Assembly (NCBI GenBank): GCA_900239685.1
Contig: OENT01000009.1
Span: 1,527-65,526 of the forward strand
Source: Rotaria macrura
Lineage: Eukaryota > Rotifera > Eurotatoria > Philodinida > Philodinidae
DNA: 64,000 nt
Direction of reading: 5' to 3'
Positions 49,418 through 60,689 of the stretch are shown piece by piece. Both the position numbers and the translations under genes were made by a program. The notes beneath the pieces are model-generated. The model did not search any database. It saw only the letters and a program-made list of their open reading frames with translations, and was not told where the DNA came from. Each line of letters begins with the position of its first letter. Position 1 is the first letter of the stretch.

Positions 49418-52400
49418 CTTTACGTTTCGTAGAAGAAAGAGCAACAAGAAAATGTTAAATTTATCTTTTTTTCCACAGTGTCACCTAGTCACTATTAAAA
49501 TTTCTTTTTGCAGTGTTGTTGTTTTGTCTTGTTTATATCGACGTGTTCTAGAGAAAAATATAAACGATCAGAATGAGTTTCACTTTGATAATCGGTTTTA
49601 GATAAGAAAGACAAATACATTCTCGTTTTTCTTCACTGAAAAACTATCAATGACATTACTCGAAGTGGCCTGTTGACAGACTCTATTCAATCGACGTCGA
49701 TTGAACTAGTAGCAAGATCATTAGTTCTTTTTTCAATACGTTCGATAGACAACATTACCAGCGAGAGTTTTCTTAAAAAAGTAGCTATTGGTTCAATATC
49801 ACTTGAAAGAAATTATTAGTATTGATTAGATTGATCATGAAACGATTTAATATGAGATCTGTCGTTTACAAAAGTTAGCCTAAAAATTTTTCAAAGCAGC
49901 ATAATATCAATAGATTTCATACTTTCATTTAATAGCACTTTACTAAATATTCAATCCTGTTTTAATTATACAATGGATTATCGACTATTGGAACTCCAAC
50001 GTAAGTAGTTAGAATGAGTTTTAAATAAATTTCGTTGATCAACGGTATAGAGAGCTGCATCATTTTTACTAAAATGATCACTGGTTAACTTCTAAGACTT
50101 AGGAACATGATATCCCTTTTAATATTTTTGTTAGACTTATCAGTACATGTTGATCGAAGTCAATATGAGTTCCAATGGTAGACGTCAGTTTTCATTGTGT
50201 CTTCGTGAAGGTATGATTAATAGCAATTATCTAACTTATGTGTTACCTTATATCAGAGGGTCCGATGACAAAGTATCCTTTTTGTTTTGACTAACTCTTT
50301 TGTTAACTTAAAAATGCATATACATTCAAGCTTGAGACAATATTAAACTCTAAGATGTGTTCATCATTGAAGAAAAAGAATATTCTTCTTTTTTCGACAT
50401 TTTTTCTGGTGAAATTAATCATACCGTTAGAATAGTGATCGATAGAATTGAATTTCATTAGACATTGCTCACATCATGATATGAGGAGTGTTTTAGTTGA
50501 AAAAATCTCTACCAATGCATGAAGTATGGCCACTTCAAAATAAGAATTTTACATTAAATTGAAAGTCATCCATAGTGAATAACAACCATCTAATATATAT
50601 CCGTCAGCTTTCAACAAGAATGATATAAGCTATTTATGAGCCTTGATTTTGTATTCTATATAAGGATATATTCTTGTACAGGAATATGGCAGAATGTAGA
50701 TCAAATTAGAACTCTCTCGTCTCATTCTTATTATTATACAATAGTCTGACAAAGTAGTTATCTCTACGTACGAAAATTTTTCTATTATATAATTATAAGA
50801 ATCAGCTAAGGTAAAAAAATGGACACTACAAAGTACTAAAGTTTGACATGGTTTTCTAGATAATAAAAAAGCTTTAAGATTACATAGTGTGAATACTCCA
50901 GGAATACGCCAACATGCGCAAATCAGTAGAGCATAAGAGGGGAAGAAAAAAAAGAAAATAGACGTTTTGGAGATATTGAAAGCTGGTGAAAGTTGAACCT
51001 CTCTCAAAAAATCTTCAGCAGTTGCAGAATTCTTACCAAGCAGAATTCAGAATTCTGTACACTTATGAATTTTCTTACGAGGCAACTAACCTAGGAACTT
51101 TTTCTGGTTAGAATTTTACAGAATTCTGTAGAATTCTATTCTATCGACAAACAGTGGTCTAGTATACGAATTCAAAGTTTGTCTTCTGCTAAGTGAACAG
51201 AATTCTGTTTTCTCTTCTGGAAAGTAAAGGGGGGGGGGAGCAGTTGTGATGTAACACATGAATTGTTTTTATGAACAAGAATACAGAATTCTGAGTTCTG
51301 CTTGTGAAGAATTCTGCAGGCCCTCTTGTGCTCAAGTGAAAGAATTCTTGTGAAGTATCTGTTTCTCATATTCCAATGCTGGATGATGTTAAATCCCCAA
51401 GTTTTGATCATCGATCAGAAACGAATCTTAGAAGATCTTTTCGTTAACGCGTCAGTGTAGGTGTGCACAGAGACAAGGTCCACACGTGCGCATAACACCT
51501 ACACACTATTAAATGATATGCTAGATTATACACAATATGTGACTTTTATATGCGGAGCTCTAAGAGACACCGCTCCTGGGATTTTTTAACAAGCAGATGT
51601 AAGAATTCATAACACCTGAGTAACTTTTGTAGAAATTCTTTGTTTGAATAAATTAGAAACTATACGATATACAGTCTCACGCTAGACGCCATATTCTTAC
51701 GCATTTGATCATGAAGGATGTGTGAATCATCACATACAAAGAAAACACATATTTTTTAAAATAAATTTGCAACGAACGAACAAAAATAAACGGTAATCTG
51801 ACTCTTTTGTTCTTATCTGATGAAAAAAAGAGAATGATCGTTACTACACAGGTAAATAAATAACGGTTGAAAAAAAAACTTCGCTTCGTTTTCACTGCAT
51901 GCATACATAAGATAGCTGATAACGCATCTAACACGAATCAGTTTAACATATTTGAGTACTAATCAGATTGTAAGTGGATTGAAAATTTTTGTTGCATTGA
52001 TCTTCAAAGGTTAAGAGTATTGGAAAATAAAAGTTACATGAAAAATAAATCAATAAATTACGAGATTTCAGGGTCATATTTAGCTGATGAGAGGTGCATC
52101 CATCATGGAAGACATAGAGTTTAAAAGTTAACGATATGGTATTTTTCTGTCTTATTTTCAAGAGTGGTTACTTCATTGTATTCTACCGATGGGATACTAA
52201 AGCAGACTCCATCCAGCACAGCATGTTACCATGACACTCCATTATATTTTGAGTTTTGATGATAATAGTCATTGTCATGGATTTCTATGATATTATTTTC
52301 ATTTTAGTTATCCCAAATTGTACTCACTAATATTTTTCGTTCGCCATTGGATTTTTCTTGCAGCAGTCATTCAAGTATTTCCTAAAGATATTCTATTCTC

Positions 52401-53491
52401 ATTCGGATTTGAATACAAAGACAAGTTTAACGTCTTCCAATTCTAATTGAAATAGCGGATGTACCAAATAGAAAGCAGGTATGCGACTTTTTTATATACG
52501 ATACTTCAATACAGGGTACACCGCTGCTAGATTGGTAATCCATATATGTAGTTTATTAAGAAAGTCGAATCTGTTTAATTCCATGCTGATCTCAATTTTT
52601 GAGTTTGAAAATAATTTTTAATTTTTAAATTTTATAGATAGATTTATCTGTTGAGTTCGAATGATGGAAAAAATTGTGTTCTGTGAACAAATGATCAACA
52701 AAATTAAATTACTTCACATAAAATCTCGTGCCTAATTATCAATGATTTTCTTCTATTGTTCACTAGAATACAATTTTTGTTTGCTCCTGACTCGTGGTGC
52801 TATAGTTACGTGCTCATATTAGTATCAATGTATAGATGACAGAAAATAACCTTAATAACATTAAGACTTTCACTAAATAGAAACAAGGTAATTGAAAATT
52901 ATTGCATATAACTATATGTTAAAGTGTAAACAAAGCTTTGGCTGTTGCTCGACATGAATATGTTTTGTGATGTTAAAAGAGCATAGAGATGTACGTTTTT
53001 CGAAGTGGCACTCAATACACTAGTCTCTAAAGTACTTTGATATGATTTCAGAGGAAAACACCATCATCATAGCATAGGTTTAGACTTTCTCTTAACGCAA
53101 ACATCATAATATACAGCCAGATCTCGGTTCGTTAATTTGATATCCATGAATTTTGACCTTTTTATAGGTTCTCATATAGAGTGGCAGAGTTCTCTATTTG
53201 AATGTAATTAACTTCTTGATTAAAACTTCAATAACTTTCACATTTGTCGCTCAAACTTCCATGTATATACCGAGGAACGGATTGACGATGGACCCAACCA
53301 TCTACTTATTAGTGCTTTAGAGTTTTTTGGTTCTATTCTGCAATCGTGCAGAAAATTTCCTCTGTTCAAATCGCATTGTCAATATAAAAGTTTCGTTCGA
53401 AAATTTCAACAAGCATATTGATGACAATCAAGATGATTTCTACTTTTCATTGACTATCTGCCCATTTTATTCATTAGATTAGGTATCCAGC
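49418..53491. other. Gene-poor boundary between core and accessory regions
   Basis: 4.1 kb with no gene I can support. It contains the GAATTC word cloud (51010-51360), a run of ten G near 51230 and GT-rich pieces near 51455-51510. Left of it, genes are multi-exon animal genes; right of it, they look single-exon. Confidence 0.6.
51010..51360. repeat. Word cloud of GAATTC / AGAATTCTG
   Basis: GAATTC occurs ten times between 51027 and 51347 (starts at 51027, 51043, 51050, 51121, 51131, 51168, 51200, 51286, 51309, 51342), often extended to CAGAATTCTG. Chance expectation is about one per 4 kb. Spacing is irregular. The flanks (CTTCAGCAG and GTGAAG) show no obvious terminal repeat. Confidence 0.75.
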
Positions 53492-54316
53492 ATGTCAGAA
53501 CACATGATATATCAAGATCCAAGTGCGTTACGTCATGTCATTAGCTTGGATCAGTTTACATCTCCAACAAGTGGTCAATGTCCAAATTACATACAAGCGA
53601 ACATGGTCATTTTACCAAAATCTATTGCCGATAAATTTTTCGAATTTTGTCAATTGAATCAACGAGCATGCCCTCTTTTAGAAAAGTTACCATCCGGTTC
53701 GTATAAACCTATAAAATTATCGAAAACCGATGCGGACATTCGAACAGATTTACCAAAATATCGAATTTATCAAAATGGAAAATTCATTTCAGAAGTAACA
53801 AATATAAAAGATTATTGGAATGATGAATTGGTCACGTTTCTACTCGGCTGTTCATTTTCATTTGAGAATGCCTTACAACAGCATGGAATTCGAATAAAAA
53901 ACGTTGATCAAAAGAAAAATGTCGCTATGTATAAATGTTCAAAAATCCAGTGTAAAGGATCATTTGAAAATGTTCCATTGATTGTATCAATGAGACCGAT
54001 TCGAAATGATCAAGTGGATTTAGCAACACAAATAACAGGTGAATCGAGATTTCAGAAAACACATGGTGAACCTTTGTATTGTGGTTATGCCTATGCAGAA
54101 ACTTTGGGCGTGAATCAAGATTTAAGCCAAGTAGATTTTGGTGATCCAATAGAACTCGATCGACAAATAGAAACACCATGTTTTTGGTATTGTGGTGTTA
54201 CAGGAATCATGGCGGCTATTGAAGCTAGTAAAATAGACCAAGGATTGTGTATAACACATTCTCCAGGACATATGTTTGTAACCGATGTTAGAGATGATGA
54301 AAACGTTTTAGAATAA
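53492..54316 (+). CDS. DUF1445 protein, N-terminal half of D-glutamate cyclase
   Basis: 274 aa, one exon. Family blocks: SGQCPNYIQANMVILPKSIA, FFEFCQLNQRACPLL, DADIRTDLPKYRIYQNG, LVTFLLGCSFSFENAL, LIVSMRPIR, FGDPIEL, CFWYCGVT and THSPGHMFVTDV at the C-terminus. Length equals the usual free-standing bacterial/fungal DUF1445 (about 265-275 aa). In vertebrate DGLUCY this domain is fused to DUF4392, and the protein turns D-glutamate into 5-oxo-D-proline. Here the DUF4392 partner is a separate convergent gene 572 nt away. The lack of introns, unlike the core genes, suggests horizontal origin. An AG after a T-rich run lies 18 nt before the ATG, so it may be spliced like a host gene. Confidence 0.9.
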   Translation: MSEHMIYQDPSALRHVISLDQFTSPTSGQCPNYIQANMVILPKSIADKFFEFCQLNQRACPLLEKLPSGSYKPIKLSKTDADIRTDLPKYRIYQNGKFISEVTNIKDYWNDELVTFLLGCSFSFENALQQHGIRIKNVDQKKNVAMYKCSKIQCKGSFENVPLIVSMRPIRNDQVDLATQITGESRFQKTHGEPLYCGYAYAETLGVNQDLSQVDFGDPIELDRQIETPCFWYCGVTGIMAAIEASKIDQGLCITHSPGHMFVTDVRDDENVLE

Positions 54317-54888
54317 AAAGCATGATTAATTTCAAAATGCACTGACTCGTACCTTTTTTGCAATAACGGAAGTGAGTCTTGGTCGAGGCGAGGGTTGAGG
54401 GCGTTAATGTCTTTATAATTTCGGTTCCCATCCAATCCAGCTTGGAAAAAATTTGTCGAAATGATGAACGATTAGTTCTGTATCGAACAGGGATAGAATC
54501 TGGTCATTAAAGAATTTATCGAATACTCTGAGACTCATTCAATTTCAACATTGTTCGATTTCATTGGAGAGCATACTTGATATGAGGAGAAATATGATGT
54601 TCATAGGAATATCTCAAAAATGTTGAAAACATTACTTATTTAGAATGTTTTGGCAATATGGTCCTGCTTCGGACTTTGAATCATAAGTGAAAGACCACAG
54701 AACAACATAGTCCAACTTTTGATGCTCTCCTATTCACAATGATTTGCATTGGAAATAATCTATGATACTTATGCCCAGTATTATTTTTACCAACAGACTA
54801 AAGGGCGTAGGTGTCGGTGTAGATGAATGAATGTTCTCTTCACGTATTCGCTCATTCCTTCACTCCAAAATAAAAATTGATATTTGAA
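54317..54888. other. Spacer between the two D-glutamate cyclase genes
   Basis: 572 bp between convergent stops. Contains a GT-rich piece GGCGTAGGTGTCGGTGTAG near 54785-54803. No coding content seen. Confidence 0.6.
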
Positions 54889-56037
54889 TTATAATATCGA
54901 TTTTATTTTCATTTGAATCAACGTACTTTTCAGTTTATCCTGATCAGCTGCATGTACATACGGGGCAAAACCGTCCACACCTCGGGTAGCATAAATTCCG
55001 TTCAAAGAATTTTCTTGTTTTCCTAGAGTGATCCCTTCCACTGCACCTGCATCTAAAGCAGCTTCAATCGTCTTGATGACTTGATCCGCCGTTGGAATCA
55101 GTTCAAATCTATCTTCCATTGCGGCTGCAACGGAAGCGATTGCCTGTAAACCAAGATTCGAATTCCACGAGGTCACAGGAATATCTGAGTATACACCACT
55201 TGCCATTATAGTTTTGTTATCTGATGCAAAAGGGATTTGATCTTTTAGATTTGCCATGCCAGCTTCATTGCCACCATCACCAACTCCGATAATAATACCT
55301 CTACCCTTAAATTGAACGAGCATTTCGTCGACTGGCGGATTCCAATCATTAATATTATCACCCTTCATATTGCGACGGATCTCATCTTTCCAATTTCGAC
55401 TGCACAGTTCTCCAGCAATCATCGCTTTGGGTTTAAGCTGGCTAATGAGTCTATGCGCTTCTGCAACCTGTTCTTTTTCATCATGATCTGCGTGAAATTC
55501 ATGAACACAATTATACTCGACTTTGATTGATTTCAAACACGCGCGGAGGATATTACATGTAGCACAGTCAGCAACATATGATACACGGTAGGAAAGTTTG
55601 CGAAGTGTTTCACCTAGAAGTACTGCACCAGGAGGGCCATCTGTTTCGGGTACTGGGATCGTTTTGCCATTCACAAGTCGTGTTGTCACACAGAAACCGG
55701 TAAGTATTGTAATCGGTGAATCCTTTTCGAGTTCTAGCAAAATGTGTGCGGCCTTTTCTACGCTTCCTGGTGGTGCATAAAATTTCGACAAGTTTCGCAT
55801 ATCATAGCTAGCGAGAATATGATCCACTGGGGTAAGTGTTATTGCTTGCGACTTTAACGATGTGATATAGGATGTTGCTAGTTTCGAGTTTGCAAGCATT
55901 TTGCCACACATTAATGGGCTTAAAGAAAATTGATCAGCTGTCAGATTATCGGCCTCCAAATCGTCAAGATGACGCGCACCATCGATGATACCGCACAAAA
56001 CGACATGATCGGTGGGAGATGATGCCAAGTTTTCCAT
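54889..56037 (-). CDS. DUF4392 protein, C-terminal half of D-glutamate cyclase
   Basis: 382 aa, one exon. Diagnostic blocks are SPITILTGFCVTTR, VPETDGPPGAVLLGETLRKL, YRVSYVADC, PKAMIAGELCSRN and GRGIIIGVGDGGNEAGMANL, followed by ASGVYSDIPVTSWNSNLGLQ. This is the DUF4392 fold of D-glutamate cyclase. About 85 extra residues precede the domain (MENLASSP...) and I do not recognise them. A T-rich run and AG lie 3 nt before the ATG on the minus strand. G+C is visibly higher than in the core genes. Paired with the DUF1445 gene it should make a two-subunit or two-step enzyme; the split and tail-to-tail layout differ from the animal fusion. Confidence 0.9.
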   Translation of the reverse strand: MENLASSPTDHVVLCGIIDGARHLDDLEADNLTADQFSLSPLMCGKMLANSKLATSYITSLKSQAITLTPVDHILASYDMRNLSKFYAPPGSVEKAAHILLELEKDSPITILTGFCVTTRLVNGKTIPVPETDGPPGAVLLGETLRKLSYRVSYVADCATCNILRACLKSIKVEYNCVHEFHADHDEKEQVAEAHRLISQLKPKAMIAGELCSRNWKDEIRRNMKGDNINDWNPPVDEMLVQFKGRGIIIGVGDGGNEAGMANLKDQIPFASDNKTIMASGVYSDIPVTSWNSNLGLQAIASVAAAMEDRFELIPTADQVIKTIEAALDAGAVEGITLGKQENSLNGIYATRGVDGFAPYVHAADQDKLKSTLIQMKIKSIL

Positions 56038-57318
56038 AAACTGTGATATTAAAACAAAACGTTGAGGAATCAGGATTTTTTAAAAGTGTTATGGAGCCTT
56101 TTAAATGGTTATCGTAAATTTCCAAATCTTGATAAAAAAATTACAATGTGTTTTAAAGGAGCGTGTCCCGAAAAATCGGATAAAAAATAAACCACTCTCG
56201 AATAATCAAGAAGCATGGGATTTTTTACGCTAAATTTTGATTAAACGAAATTAGCAGCATAATTCTAACCGATGAAATGTGAAAGTGTCAATAAGAAAGA
56301 TTTCAGATTAAGTACAAGATTCTAATATAATGGAATAAAGGCAGTAAGATTGATATTATAGGTTTCATTGGTGACACTATTCTGTTTCGAACAATAATAT
56401 ATGATTATCGATTGCTTTGGCATCGAAAGCAGCGGCTTCGAATAGAATTTCGTGCTTCATTCAATTTAGATGGCATCGATTCGAATAGGAAGAAAGAACT
56501 CTTTTCGAACCAATCAAGCTTCTCGAGTTGTATCATTCTTTCCTCTCATTGATAGAGACAGCGAGCTTTGAGATTTAAAACAACAATTTTGGTATCGGGA
56601 ACTGAAAAATAAGTCTTCTGTAGACCCATGATAACATGCTGTAGTTTGTTTTCAGAAATTACCTCCTGGTGCTAATGAATGATGAGTCACATGAAAAAAA
56701 TCTCCCAACTCGAATTTGACAGACCCGAACGTAAAGCATCATGAATTCTTTTTCCGTGTACATAGGAACTTTTTCTAATGATAGTACATTCAAAATTACA
56801 ATACTGAGAGATAAATCGAGCATCATTAGACAATAGTTAACTCATACTGTAGACGTTGTTTACGTAGCAAAAGTGTAAATTAACTAGTTGTACACCGGAA
56901 TCGGTTTTGTATGACAATCACACATGTCTGCACTTCTTATAGAGAAAATAAAAAAAAAAAGAAAGAAAAAGGCAAAAAAAAGTCACAATACTTTTGTGCA
57001 CGTCTATAGTGTCCTATACGCAGATGCCACCCATACAAAGAGCGATATGCTACAAGAGAATCGTAGAGAAAAAGCATTCAAGCTCTTTTCTTATCTATAC
57101 CCTACAAGGCGTTGCACGTTTCTTTATTTCTATTTCTCTCTCGTACGCTGCCCTAATAAAAACAAGTGGGGTAATAGCAACATAATACTGAAGAAAGCGT
57201 AGAAAGTCAGGCACTGACAGAATCGATAAAAGAATTCATTGCAAATACAAGTTTCATACAATTGGTATTTTGATTTCATACTGTTAGGGAAAAAGGAAGG
57301 ATTTATTAAATTTTTCAG
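56038..57318. other. Intergenic, upstream of DUF4392 gene
   Basis: 1.28 kb. No exon recognised. Open frames at 56924-57202 are Lys-rich low-complexity. Confidence 0.55.
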
Positions 57319-57925
57319 ATTTGAAGCGAAACTTGACGGCTGAGTATTTGAAAATTCATTCCGACGAATATGAGCGTGCCAACGGACTTTCTAAACAAAA
57401 GGTGTGTTAAAATCCCATGAATTAAAGACGATTAAATTCGTGGGGTGCTGATGAGTGTGCGTAATTACATCGCCTACACACTATATAAACCATAAGGCGA
57501 CACATTAGCCACTATCCACAAACAATCGTATACATAAAATGCTAATTTTGTGTCGTAGAAAGTTAAGTTGTAAAGCACGCACACACAGATGTGGATCTGG
57601 GTGCATGGTTTACTAAGTAACCAGGAACAGTGGCTAATGCGCACGAAACCTATTGATTTCTGGTTTTGATCTGCTGCGGTCTTAACCTGGATAGTTCATT
57701 GGGTCCATCTTCTGAGTAGCAGATCAGATCATGTTCAAAACTTAGGGAAACTATCAGACAGTTCTCTTTTTTATTCCTTTTAGGATCCTAAGCAGTATAT
57801 GGATGCCGATATCGAATGCGTTAAGACACCCACACCCACTCTCGTAGACGATTATCATAAAAGCAAGATACTCTCTTTCGTATTTTTAAATCGCAAATAC
57901 ATATTTAAACACAGTGTTCGCACAT
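57319..57925 (+). pseudogene. Possible two-exon gene remnant ending in a CACACC tract
   Basis: Two exon-like blocks fit together: 57319-57401 (after TTTTTCAG; LKRNLTAEYLKIHSDEYERA...SKQK; donor GTGTGT) and 57784-57925 (after CCTTTTAG; DPKQYMDADIECVKTP...HSVRT stop). They share frame across the 382-bp gap. No upstream exon or ATG is found and I do not recognise the family. The codons of KTPTPT are a telomere-like ACACCCACACCCACT (57826-57840), so the 3' end may be a broken end capped by repeat. It could equally be chance. Confidence 0.25.
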
Positions 57926-59630
57926 GAATACCGATTTTAGGTATTTTAAATGGAAAAGAAAAAGCTTCAGGTGAAGTATCTCTTCAAAGTGTTCAAAGCG
58001 CTCGCTCGATTTTAGTCTCATTAAATTTCCAATCTGAAACTTCAAAGCAGAGGGCCGGCGTTTTAATGAACTATCAAAAATAACTTCTAATAAACGTGGA
58101 AGCATCGGATTTAAATCCGAGTGTTATGTATACTTTAAAAAGCAAGAGTAAGTGATGAGAGATTGATTTTGACGAAACTGTCTAACAGGGAGTGATGATA
58201 GCCAGTCGAAACATCTGCAAAGTTATCTCAGCAAATCGTTTTTCTTAAAACTCAATTTCTATTAGCTACTGATCAACCAATAGGATTGTGACGTAAATAG
58301 AGCTCAAATTCAAGTTCTTCGAGTATGATAACACTTTGATCAAAGCTTTAATTTTCTTCGATCAATCAGAGCATGGTCAAGCGCAGGAGTCATTGCCGAG
58401 GGAAAGTATCTTAGCAGCAGATAACTTAGCCTTTTTGCCTCTTAACGTTTCATATACCATTTTGCAGCCCGTGATATCCTCTATCAAAGGGTATACAATA
58501 GTTGATTCTTGTGTTTTGATTACGAGTGAAGACACAGTTTTGGAACCCGGGGTAGATCAATGTTTACATAGAAAACCGTACCAAAAAATCGCTTTTTGCG
58601 ATAAATCAGCGATTTCTTCACTGATCATTCTCATCTTTGAACTTAACCGAGATATTCACGAAACGAATCTCTGCAGAAATTTTCATGCGAATCCATTCAA
58701 CTTTTCGAGAGGTATCCTGAACACGTTCGGACGGACACACTGACCGATTTTTGGAAAGTACTCACTTTTTGAGTACACAAAAAAATAGCAATTACCATCA
58801 CATATTTACATAATTTTGTTTTCAAAGTTATATTTAGTTTTTTTCTTTTCAAATATTCTTCCGAGAAGACAGAACAAAAGAAAGACAAAGACATTGAAAC
58901 ATACTTTGTTGAGACGACAGAGGGAAGAATTTTATATTTTAATACTTATTTGTTAAAATACAATGAAAAGCAAAAACCATGATTTTTTTTATAAATGTTG
59001 CAATTTTCTGATTGGGAAGAGGAAGCAAAGCAGATTCAGCTGGAAAGAAACCGACAAGAATTCCGTTCGCTTTTCCGAACAAAAAATAATTCGAAAAGAA
59101 CATATGCACAAACTCTTGAGTATATAGACCGAAATTTGAAGCAAGTGAAACAATAATCGAAAATGCATTAATAACGGGCAAACAAGAAAACGAAATGATT
59201 TTTCCACGGAAAGCCAGGACAGCTTACACTAGTGGTTTTCGCGAAAGGCAAACAAAAACACGAAAAAATACAATTTAGCGCAATGAAATTTCGAACACAT
59301 AACTAGGAGAAATACTTCATATTCTGATACAACAGCTTTGTTAAAGTATTAGGTCTTGCTTGTTTTAGTCTAGAAAATCGTTCCTTTCTCCTCCCATTTA
59401 GGCTCTCGTAGCGTTGTGCTAATTGCGTATTTCCATTCTTTCAAGCAAAAGTTCTACCTCTTCCTTTGTACTGGTGTGAGAACTTCTGATCTTCAGGATC
59501 ATTCCCCTTCCTTCCTGATGCAATTTTTCACACTTCTCAATGACGAGCTGACATCTGTAAGATCGATACCTACAAGGTGCCTAGGCAGCAAGGAAAAGAA
59601 AAGATAAACCTGCAGACTTGGTAGATAATG
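57926..59630. other. Intergenic, no supported gene
   Basis: 1.7 kb. A perfect 16-nt palindrome TCGGATTTAAATCCGA lies at about 58107-58122. A 135-codon open frame at 58336-58743 has no features of a known family and no clear start context. Confidence 0.5.
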
Positions 59631-60689
59631 CTAATTTCGTTGCCGCAGCACTGTTGTTCCTCCCTGTACCGCTTTAACTCCTGAAAAAATTGCTCCTGCT
59701 CCATACAAAGTGCTCATGGCTAGAGCAAAATGTCCCACCAAATTTGCTCGATCTTTCATTTTCAAAGCCTCGTTATGATGATAGGTCACTTGACGTATAG
59801 TTGATCTCAGCTTGTCATCTGCTACGATGGCAGCCTGTTCGAAGCGCGTAAAAGCAGCTTTAACTCTAGCTTTGCTTGCGTTCGGACTCTGAAGACTGAA
59901 AATAAACTGATTCACAGCTTGATCAAAATCATCCATTACAGGTTGGAATGAGACCGTTTTCAATTCTGTGAGCTGTTGATTGGCACCATACGTAATATGT
60001 AGCCCATAAGCAACTATAGCTAGAGCGACAACCACACTAGTGGTGACAGCAGCAGTAGAATTGATGATGACCTCACATTGGCTGCGCAGGTGAAGCATCG
60101 TCTCAAGACCATGAGCCCAACCGTTGGGAGCTAGCTTAGTGATGTATTGGATGATTTCCGAACATTTATAGGTGATCCCTCCAATAACCAATCCACTAGC
60201 AGCGATCTGATACTGATGATTACACAAGGCACTCGAAATACGACCTTCGGGACTAATGTGATTGTGACGCCGAGAAGCCAGATCGTTTTCCTCTTGACCC
60301 CAATGTAAGAATTGTTCCATGGTTTCATTAATCCACTCATCCATTTTAGCAATGACCGGTTGAAGAACTTTGGAGTTTAAAACTGCATTTGCAGCAAGTT
60401 CTGCTCCCAAGGCAGTAACCGCATTGAAGGCTCGTTCATTGGGATCAGTATAAGTAGAACTCATCAGGGTGTACGCGATGGCAGAAGTTGCTGCAGTGCC
60501 GATGACAGTCGTTGGTGATCGAGTGGTGGAGTAAACCGTGGAAGGTGTCTGCAGTCGAACGGGCGGGACAGAAACGGAAGGTGACATCATTGGCTCATCA
60601 ACACTACTCAAAGACATGCTCTCATTATCACTGTCAGTACTGACAGTGTCTGGAAAGCTATCCGCCTTTCGAAATGGTACACGATGCAT
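59631..60689 (-). CDS. Unrecognised 352-aa protein with hydrophobic segments
   Basis: One exon, visibly richer in G+C than the core genes, with an even, protein-like composition. Residues about 1-60 are Ser/Thr/Pro-rich and probably disordered (DTVSTDSDNESMSLSSVDEP). Three hydrophobic segments follow: ATSAIAYTLMSS (about 70), AAVTTSVVVALAIVAYGLHI (about 215-235) and FALAMSTLYGAGAIFSGVKA (about 323-343). The rest is helix-prone (ERAFNAVTALGAELAANAVL; ARVKAAFTRFEQAAIVADDK). I know no family with this layout. No signal peptide, Cys pattern or catalytic motif is visible. A membrane-associated protein is a guess. The long open frame and its composition make it a real gene. Confidence 0.7.
   Translation of the reverse strand: MHRVPFRKADSFPDTVSTDSDNESMSLSSVDEPMMSPSVSVPPVRLQTPSTVYSTTRSPTTVIGTAATSAIAYTLMSSTYTDPNERAFNAVTALGAELAANAVLNSKVLQPVIAKMDEWINETMEQFLHWGQEENDLASRRHNHISPEGRISSALCNHQYQIAASGLVIGGITYKCSEIIQYITKLAPNGWAHGLETMLHLRSQCEVIINSTAAVTTSVVVALAIVAYGLHITYGANQQLTELKTVSFQPVMDDFDQAVNQFIFSLQSPNASKARVKAAFTRFEQAAIVADDKLRSTIRQVTYHHNEALKMKDRANLVGHFALAMSTLYGAGAIFSGVKAVQGGTTVLRQRN

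Noticed and set aside
58336-58743. 135-codon open frame in the accessory block.
   Set aside because: No recognisable family, no clear start signal; kept out of the gene list although it could be a remnant.
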